Source of the DNA: Actinokineospora fastidiosa
GTDB taxonomy: Bacteria > Actinomycetota > Actinomycetes > Mycobacteriales > Pseudonocardiaceae
Assembly: GCF_014648415.1 (NCBI RefSeq)
Contig: NZ_BMRB01000002.1
Location: forward strand, 455,260 to 519,259
DNA length: 64,000 nucleotides
Direction of reading: 5' to 3'
A program made the position numbers and the translations under genes. Under the pieces are notes generated by a model. That model saw only the letters and a program-made list of their open reading frames with translations. It was not told where the DNA came from and ran no database searches. Every line of letters starts with the position of its first letter. Positions within the stretch are counted from its first letter, which is position 1. This document shows positions 58,979 through 64,000 of this stretch, piece by piece.

Positions 58979-59644
58979 CTACCCGTCGATCCGCTGCGCC
59001 CGCAGGTAGGCGAGCACGGCGAGCACGCGCCGGTGGTGCACCGCCTGGTCCCCGGGCAGGTCCAGCTTGGTGAAGATCGAGGCGATGTGCTTCTCCACGG
59101 CCTTGGCCGAGACGAACAGCTCCGCGGCGATCGCGTTGTTCGTGCGGCCCTCGGCCATCAGCCGCAGCACGTCGTGCTCGCGCTCGGACAGCGCGGACAG
59201 CGCCCCGCCGTCGCGCCCGCCGGGCACCTGCACCAGCCGCTTGGCGAGCACGGGCTCGATCACGATCTCGCCGTCGGCGATGCGGGTGAGGGTGTCGTCG
59301 AGCACCTGCACCCCAGCGACGCGTTCCTTGAGCCGGTAGCCGATCCGCTCGGTGCCCACCTCCAGGATCCGCATGAGGTAGTGCGTCTCGGCGTAGTGCG
59401 AGAGCAGGAGCAGGCCGGTCTCCGGGCGCAGCGCCCGGATCCGCTCGGCGGTGGCGAGCCCGCCGTCGGGGTCCGGCGGCATGCGGATGTCGAGCACGGC
59501 GACGTCGACGGGCGTGGTCGCGACGAGCGAGAGCAGGGCGTCGCCGTCGCCCACGCAGCCCACGACCTCGTGCCCGGCGGCCTTGAGCAGCAGCACAAGG
59601 CCCTCGCGGAACAGGACGCCGTCTTCGGCAATGGCTACCCGCAT
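58979..59644 (-). CDS. NarL/LuxR-type response regulator
   Basis: A 221-residue regulator. The receiver has E7-D8, phospho-Asp in AVLDIRMPP, and K in GYRLKERV; the LuxR domain has LSEREHDVLRLMAEGRTNNAIAAELFVSAKAVEKHIAS. The ATG overlaps the previous stop by 10 bp. It probably acts at the palindrome at 60222 and so on its own operon and the divergent Hsp70 gene. Confidence 0.93.
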   Translation of the reverse strand: MRVAIAEDGVLFREGLVLLLKAAGHEVVGCVGDGDALLSLVATTPVDVAVLDIRMPPDPDGGLATAERIRALRPETGLLLLSHYAETHYLMRILEVGTERIGYRLKERVAGVQVLDDTLTRIADGEIVIEPVLAKRLVQVPGGRDGGALSALSEREHDVLRLMAEGRTNNAIAAELFVSAKAVEKHIASIFTKLDLPGDQAVHHRRVLAVLAYLRAQRIDG

Positions 59645-60165
59645 CGCAACGCCGCCCGGTAGTGGCGTGGCCCGGGCCTGCCGGGCTGCCGGTCGATGAT
59701 CCGCACGCGGACCAGTCTCCTCCCCCGCACCCGCACGTGGACAGCGGTCCCCGGGCACAGGGTCTGCAGGTGGTCGGCGACGAGCAGGCCGGTGCGGGCG
59801 CGGGCGTCGCCGTCGAGGTCGTGGGCGGGCAGGTCGAGGCGCAGGCGCAGGCCGAGCCGGTCGGCGAGCGAGCGCAGCGCCGGGCCGACGCCCGCGCCCG
59901 CCAGCACCGGCGGGTAGATGGCAGCGCCGACGCTCCGGAGATCGTCGAGCGCGCGCTGGAGCGTGGTCTGCGCGGTGTCGAGCCGGGGATCGGCAACCGA
60001 GCGGGAGACCATGGCCAGCTCCAGTGCCAGCACCGACACGTCCGCGACGGCGCCGTGGTGCAGCGTGCGCTCCAGCGCGTAGCGCCGGTCGGCGGCGTCG
60101 CGGCTCGGCGCGCGCAGGCGCCGCGGCAGCACGCCGCCCCACCGCACACCGCCGATGACTCCCAC
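59635..60165 (-). CDS. Truncated HisKA_3-type protein without ATP-binding core
   Basis: A 176-residue protein. RRYALERTLHHGAVADVSVLALEL aligns to the HisKA_3 H-box with the phospho-His kept (L-H-H-G for L-H-D-G). The ATPase half is short and lacks N-, G1- and G2-boxes. It cannot autophosphorylate alone by the usual route. GTG start, weak RBS, first gene of the three-gene operon. It may act as a His phosphotransfer or as a scaffold. Confidence 0.7.
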   Translation of the reverse strand: MGVIGGVRWGGVLPRRLRAPSRDAADRRYALERTLHHGAVADVSVLALELAMVSRSVADPRLDTAQTTLQRALDDLRSVGAAIYPPVLAGAGVGPALRSLADRLGLRLRLDLPAHDLDGDARARTGLLVADHLQTLCPGTAVHVRVRGRRLVRVRIIDRQPGRPGPRHYRAALRCG

Positions 60166-60221
60166 CGCACCAGCGTCGTTCTCGATAGTTCCTCAGGCAA
60201 GGGGTGTCCACCCGACAGCGT

Positions 60222-60239
60222 GGTAGGGATTCCCCTACC
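60222..60239. promoter_or_regulatory. Response-regulator operator candidate (GGTAG-N8-CTACC)
   Basis: GGTAG-GGATTCCC-CTACC is an 18-bp near-perfect palindrome in the 137-bp divergent region between the degenerate two-component operon and the Hsp70-like gene, with the same frame as the site at 48870. Confidence 0.78.
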
Positions 60240-60302
60240 CCCCTTGGGCTGTGCCACGATGGGTGTCGGTGTCGATCACTGAAATGGCCACGAGGGGACG
60301 CG

Positions 60303-62168
60303 ATGCGGTACGGAGTGGGCATCGACCTGGGAACCGCGTTCGCCGCGGCCGCGGTGAGCGGACCCAACGGGACCAGGATGGTGCCGCTGTCCCCCGACGT
60401 CGTCACCCCCGCGGTGGCGTACGCGGCGCCGGACGGCACGTTGCTGACCGGCGCGGCGGCGCTGCGGGGCGACCCTGATCCGCGCCGGGTGGCGCGCGGG
60501 TTCAAGCGACGGCTCGGCGACCCGACGCCGCTGGTGCTCGGCGGCACCGCCTACTCGCCCGCCGCGCTCATGGCCGCCCAGCTCCGCGAGGTGCTGGCCG
60601 CGGTCACCTCGGCCGAGGGCGGGGTGCCGGAGTCGGTCGTGCTGACCTGCCCGGCCGTCTGGGGCCCATACCGCCGCGAGCATTTCGCCGAAGTGCCCCG
60701 GCTGGCTGGCCTCACCGATTTCCGGCTGGTCACCGAGCCCGAGGCGGCGGCGGCGCACTACTCGGCCGAACGACGCCTCGGCGACGGCGAGATCGTCGCC
60801 GTGTACGACCTCGGCGGCGGCACCCTGGACACCACGATCCTGCGGGTGCGCCCGGACGCGATGGAGATCCTCGGCACGCCCGAGGGCATCGAGCACATCG
60901 GCGGCATCGACTTCGACGAGGCGCTGATCGCGCACGTCGACGAGCGGCTGGACGGGGCGATCACCGCCCTCGACCGCTCCGACCCGGCGCAGGCCGCCGC
61001 GCTCGCCGAGATCCGCGCGCTCTGCGTGCGCGCCAAGGAGGAGCTGTCGATCGAGCCGGACGTGCGGCTCGACATCCCGCTGCCGTCGGGGAACCGCGAG
61101 GTCACCGTGACGCGGCTGGAGTTCAACGACATGATCCGCCCGCAGGTCCAGCTCACCACGGAGGCGCTGCGGCGCACCATCGCCTCGGCGGGCCTGCGCA
61201 CCGAGGACCTGTCCGCGCTGCTGCTGGCGGGCGGGTCGTCGCGCATCCCGCTGGTCTCGCAGCTGGTGTCGCAGGAGTTCGGCAAGCCCGTGCGGGTGAC
61301 CCTGCACCCGAAGTTCACCGTGGCGCTGGGCGCGGCGGCCGTCGCGGCGCGGGCCGAGGACGTGCCCACCCCGGCCGCCGACCCGCGCTCCGGCGTCCCC
61401 CGGCTGGCCACGCCCCCGCACGGCGCGCTGCCCGCTCCCCTCGCCGAGGTCCCGCCGAGGCCCGCGCGGCGGAAGTGGCTAGTGCCCGCCGCCGCTGCCG
61501 CGGTCGCCGTCGCGGTCGTGGCGGCCACGCTCGTGTTCGTCCTCGGCGGCAGCGAGACCCCGCCCGCCAACGCGGGCACGACGACCACCACGGCGAACGG
61601 CGCGCCCCCGGTGGCGGCCACGGAACCGCTGCGCGTCTACGACGACGGCGTGATCACCCCCTACCACGGGCTGGTCGCCTCATCGGAGAACTGGGGCGGC
61701 AACGAGCTGAACGGCGAGGGCGCCGCCGAGCAGGCCACGATCTCCGCGGTGTCCGGCGACGGCCTCAGGGTGACCTGGACCGGCGGCACGCCCGCCCAGG
61801 TCTACCTGCAGAGCAGGCCGGGCGGGCGCAACCTCAAGTCCTATGTGGACGACAACGGCGCGCTCGTCTTCGACGTGGTCGTGCACACCCCGCCCGCGAG
61901 CGGGCTCAAGGTCGCGTCGCACTGCGTCTACCCGTGCGCGGCCGAGCTGCCCGCGACGGACCTGTTCAAGGCCATGAAGCCGGGCGAGCGGTCCCGGGTC
62001 GTCATCCCGCTGTCGTGCTTCACCGCCGCGGGCCTGGACCCCACCCGGGTCGACACGCCGTTCCTCGTCTACACCGACGGGGCCTTCGAGGCGACGTTCT
62101 CCGACATCGGCTGGATCCCCGGCGCCGCGGCCGATCCCGCCGCCCTGGCCTGCGACGCGCTGGAGTAG
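60303..62168 (+). CDS. Hsp70-type ATPase fused via a membrane helix to an Exop_C-like domain
   Basis: A 621-residue protein. Residues 1-355 are an Hsp70/actin-fold ATPase (GIDLGTAFAAAAVSG, DLGGGTLDTT at 169-178, LLLAGGSSRIPLV). The DnaK substrate-binding domain is absent. A Pro-rich linker leads to a helix at 392-414, then a Thr-rich outside linker, then residues about 444-620, which resemble the galactose-binding-like Exop_C domain found at the end of GH3 glucosidases (VYDDGV start, VYLQSRPGG, FDVVVH, CFTAAGLDPTRVDTPF). Topology suggests an inside ATPase and outside sugar- or wall-binding sensor. ATG has GAGGGGA. Confidence 0.88.
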   Translation: MRYGVGIDLGTAFAAAAVSGPNGTRMVPLSPDVVTPAVAYAAPDGTLLTGAAALRGDPDPRRVARGFKRRLGDPTPLVLGGTAYSPAALMAAQLREVLAAVTSAEGGVPESVVLTCPAVWGPYRREHFAEVPRLAGLTDFRLVTEPEAAAAHYSAERRLGDGEIVAVYDLGGGTLDTTILRVRPDAMEILGTPEGIEHIGGIDFDEALIAHVDERLDGAITALDRSDPAQAAALAEIRALCVRAKEELSIEPDVRLDIPLPSGNREVTVTRLEFNDMIRPQVQLTTEALRRTIASAGLRTEDLSALLLAGGSSRIPLVSQLVSQEFGKPVRVTLHPKFTVALGAAAVAARAEDVPTPAADPRSGVPRLATPPHGALPAPLAEVPPRPARRKWLVPAAAAAVAVAVVAATLVFVLGGSETPPANAGTTTTTANGAPPVAATEPLRVYDDGVITPYHGLVASSENWGGNELNGEGAAEQATISAVSGDGLRVTWTGGTPAQVYLQSRPGGRNLKSYVDDNGALVFDVVVHTPPASGLKVASHCVYPCAAELPATDLFKAMKPGERSRVVIPLSCFTAAGLDPTRVDTPFLVYTDGAFEATFSDIGWIPGAAADPAALACDALE

Positions 62169-64000
62169 GGCGGGGGGATGTCGGCGGGCAGCAGCACGCA
62201 CAGGTCGTCCATGGTGGGCGCGACCAGCGAGCGGGTGCGCCGCGCGTGGCGGGTGACGGCCTCGTCGAGCACCTGCCGGGCGTAGCGGCCGTTGCCGAAG
62301 GAGTCCCCGCGCGGCGCGGCGACGAAGTGCGCCCTCAGCGCCGCCACCGTGGCCCCCGTGCACTCGTATCCCGCGCTCGACGCGTGCTGGTCGACGATCG
62401 TGACCAGCTCGTCGGGGGTGTAGTCGGCGAAGCGCACGCGGTGGGAGAACCGCGACGACAGACCGGGGTTGGCGGCGAGGAACCCGGCCATCTCCCGCTC
62501 GTAGCCCGCGGCGATCACCACGACCTCGTCGCGGTGGTCCTCCATCAGCTTCACGAGCGTGTCGATCGCCTCCCTGCCGAAGTCGTGGCCGGAGCCCGCG
62601 CCGGAGGAGAGCGTGTACGCCTCGTCGATGAACAGGACTCCGCCCCGCGCCCGGTCGAACGCCTCCGTGGTGCGCCGCGCGGTGTGGCCGACGTACTCGC
62701 CGACCAGGTCGGCGCGGCTGACCTCGGTGACCTGTCCCTGCGCCAGCACGCCCATGGCGGCCAGCAGCGAGCCGTAGAGGCGAGCCACCGTGGTCTTGCC
62801 GGTGCCGGGCGGCCCGGCGAAGATCAGGTGCCTGCCCAGCGACGGCACCGGCAGCCCGGCCGCCTGCCGCCTGCGCGCGGAGGCCAGCAGGTCGACCATG
62901 GCGGCGACCTCGGTCTTGACCTCGTCCAGGCCGACGAGCCCGCGCAGCGTGCCGAGCAGCTGCTCGACGCGTTCGGCGTCCACCCGGCCCGCGCCCGCGC
63001 CGACGGCCGCGCCGGGCAGCGGGCCGAGGTCCTGCGGCAGCAGGCGGGTCAGCGACACCTCGGACACCGGGTCCTCGTCGGCCAGCCGGTACGCCTGCCT
63101 GCCGATCATCTCCTCGAAGACCTTGCGCGCGGTGCGGCCGTTGCCGAACGCGGCGTCGCGCGGGAGGTCGGTGAAGTAGGCGTGCAGGGCCGAGCGGGTC
63201 TCGAACTCCAGCCGGTAGTGGTGGTCGCGGCACAGGCCCTCGACGATGGTCACCAGCTCCGCTGAGGAGTAGTCGGTGAACTCGATGGTGCGGGAGAACC
63301 GCGACGACAGGCCCGGGTTCGCCGCGAGGAACGAGCGCATGTCGTTGGTGTAGCCCGCGACGATCACCACGACGTCGTCGCGGTGGTCCTCCATCAGCTT
63401 GACGAGCGTGTCGATGGCCTCCCTGCCGAAGTCGGGGCCGGTGCCGCCCGAGGCCAGGGTGTACGCCTCGTCGATGAACAGCACACCGCCCAGCGCCTCC
63501 TGGAACCGCTCGGTGGTCTTCAGCGCGGTGCCGCCGATCACCGAGGCCACCAGGTCGGCGCGGGCGACCTCGACCAGCTGGCCGGTGCGCAGCACGCCGA
63601 GCGCGGCCAGGATCCGCCCGTAGAGCCGGGCCACGGTGGTCTTGCCGGTGCCCGGCGAGCCCGCGAACACCAGGTGCCTGCTCAGCGGCGGCGACGGCAG
63701 CCCGGCCGCGGCGCGGCGCTCGGCCATCTGGTGCAGCCGCACCAGGGTCTCCACCTCGCGTTTGACGCCGTCGAGGCCGACCAGGCCGGCCAGCTCGGCG
63801 AGCAGCGCGTCCAGGCCCTCGCGGTCCGGGGTGTCCTCGGGCGGTCGGGGGGTCGGCTCGGGAGCGGTGTCCGGCCGTTCGACCGGCACGTGCTCCGAGG
63901 TCATCATGGCGATGTCGTCGCCGCGGTTGTCCTTGACCACGCACCCGGTGATCCCGCCGCCCGCCTTGTCGTGCCAGGCGACGCCCGTGGCGCACTCGCG
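62069..64000 (-). CDS. Tandem AAA+ (CbxX/SpoVK/EccA-like) ATPase, N-terminus beyond the window
   Basis: At least 643 residues are visible. Two CbxX/CfqX AAA+ modules follow each other, with Walker A GSPGTGKT and GPPGTGKT, Walker B VLFIDEAYTL (twice), and Arg-finger regions NPGLSSRFS (twice). A GTG at 63940 or ATG at 63907 could start a complete 610-623-residue protein, but reading stays open with coding third positions to 64000, and the upstream HDKAGGITGCVVKDNRGDD has a right-handed beta-helix repeat form, so a longer N-terminus is likely (inference). Its last 33 codons overlap the Hsp70-like gene on the opposite strand. Confidence 0.9.
   Translation of the reverse strand, partial: RECATGVAWHDKAGGGITGCVVKDNRGDDIAMMTSEHVPVERPDTAPEPTPRPPEDTPDREGLDALLAELAGLVGLDGVKREVETLVRLHQMAERRAAAGLPSPPLSRHLVFAGSPGTGKTTVARLYGRILAALGVLRTGQLVEVARADLVASVIGGTALKTTERFQEALGGVLFIDEAYTLASGGTGPDFGREAIDTLVKLMEDHRDDVVVIVAGYTNDMRSFLAANPGLSSRFSRTIEFTDYSSAELVTIVEGLCRDHHYRLEFETRSALHAYFTDLPRDAAFGNGRTARKVFEEMIGRQAYRLADEDPVSEVSLTRLLPQDLGPLPGAAVGAGAGRVDAERVEQLLGTLRGLVGLDEVKTEVAAMVDLLASARRRQAAGLPVPSLGRHLIFAGPPGTGKTTVARLYGSLLAAMGVLAQGQVTEVSRADLVGEYVGHTARRTTEAFDRARGGVLFIDEAYTLSSGAGSGHDFGREAIDTLVKLMEDHRDEVVVIAAGYEREMAGFLAANPGLSSRFSHRVRFADYTPDELVTIVDQHASSAGYECTGATVAALRAHFVAAPRGDSFGNGRYARQVLDEAVTRHARRTRSLVAPTMDDLCVLLPADIPPPYSSASQARAAGSAAAPGIQPMSENVASKAPSV

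Overview
The window is about 72 % G+C with near-saturated G/C at third codon positions, GTG and TTG starts, a type VII secretion (T7SS) locus, a mycothiol-type arsenate reductase set and NarL-type two-component systems. This fits a filamentous actinomycete, most likely of the Pseudonocardiales (an inference from gene content, not a match). No rRNA, tRNA, CRISPR array, transposase or plasmid origin was found. Both ends cut through genes.

Layout. 1-10.6 kb: a T7SS locus with eccC (cut by the left edge), two small Esx-like proteins that lack the Gly of the WxG turn, a 587-residue Pro/Ser/Glu-repeat candidate substrate, an LpqN-like protein, a YbaB-like protein, an EspC-like protein, and convergent mycP-eccD; eccB and eccE are not in view. 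10.7-11.9 kb: an ArsR-phosphatase fusion and a VOC protein. 11.9-14.5 kb: a membrane/stress-type operon behind a sigma-B-type promoter, a degenerate 33-bp repeat tract and a small acidic protein. 14.5-16.6 kb: a divergent pair of paralogous fulvocin C-related (8-Cys, bacteriocin-like) proteins around a large dyad promoter. 16.6-20.4 kb: a broken restriction-type nuclease gene, a coupled three-gene operon (GH-A-like barrel protein, HxlR regulator, F420-type reductase) and a divergent TetR gene with a clear operator. 20.6-28 kb: a lipoprotein, a RecB-like nuclease/helicase, a beta-lactamase-fold hydrolase, a GlxA-type regulator and a saccharopine-dehydrogenase-like enzyme.

28.2-33.6 kb: a translationally coupled operon (thermostable-hemolysin family protein, AMP-ligase, TauD-like dioxygenase, methyltransferase, probably a BBE oxidase) that looks like a compact small-molecule pathway of unknown product. 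33.9-36.5 kb: a complete ars cluster with divergent arms. 36.5-46 kb: a secreted protein, a membrane phosphoesterase, a Ser/Thr kinase, an XRE regulator, a large secreted subtilase and NADP-type glutamate dehydrogenase. 46-52 kb: a TetR gene with operator, a shortened DUF2867 protein, a small membrane protein, and a histidine kinase/response regulator divergent from a MacB-like ABC transporter. 52-56.6 kb: a GlxA regulator/isochorismatase pair, an anti-sigma-type ATPase divergent from a GAF-SpoIIE phosphatase, and an orphan histidine kinase. 56.6-57.2 kb: a tandem duplication between convergent genes. 57-64 kb: a two-component module whose two kinase-like partners are both degenerate, divergent from an Hsp70-type ATPase fused through a membrane segment to a sugar-binding-like domain, convergent with a tandem AAA+ protein that runs off the right edge.

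Cross-links: the two NarL-type systems share an 18-bp operator form (GGTAG-N8-CTACC), and the two ArsR-phosphatase fusions share a TCAA-N6-TTGA operator core. The most novel-looking items are the fulvocin-type pair and its dyad promoter, the Hsp70-Exop_C fusion with its degenerate two-component partners, and the hemolysin/ligase/dioxygenase/methyltransferase operon.
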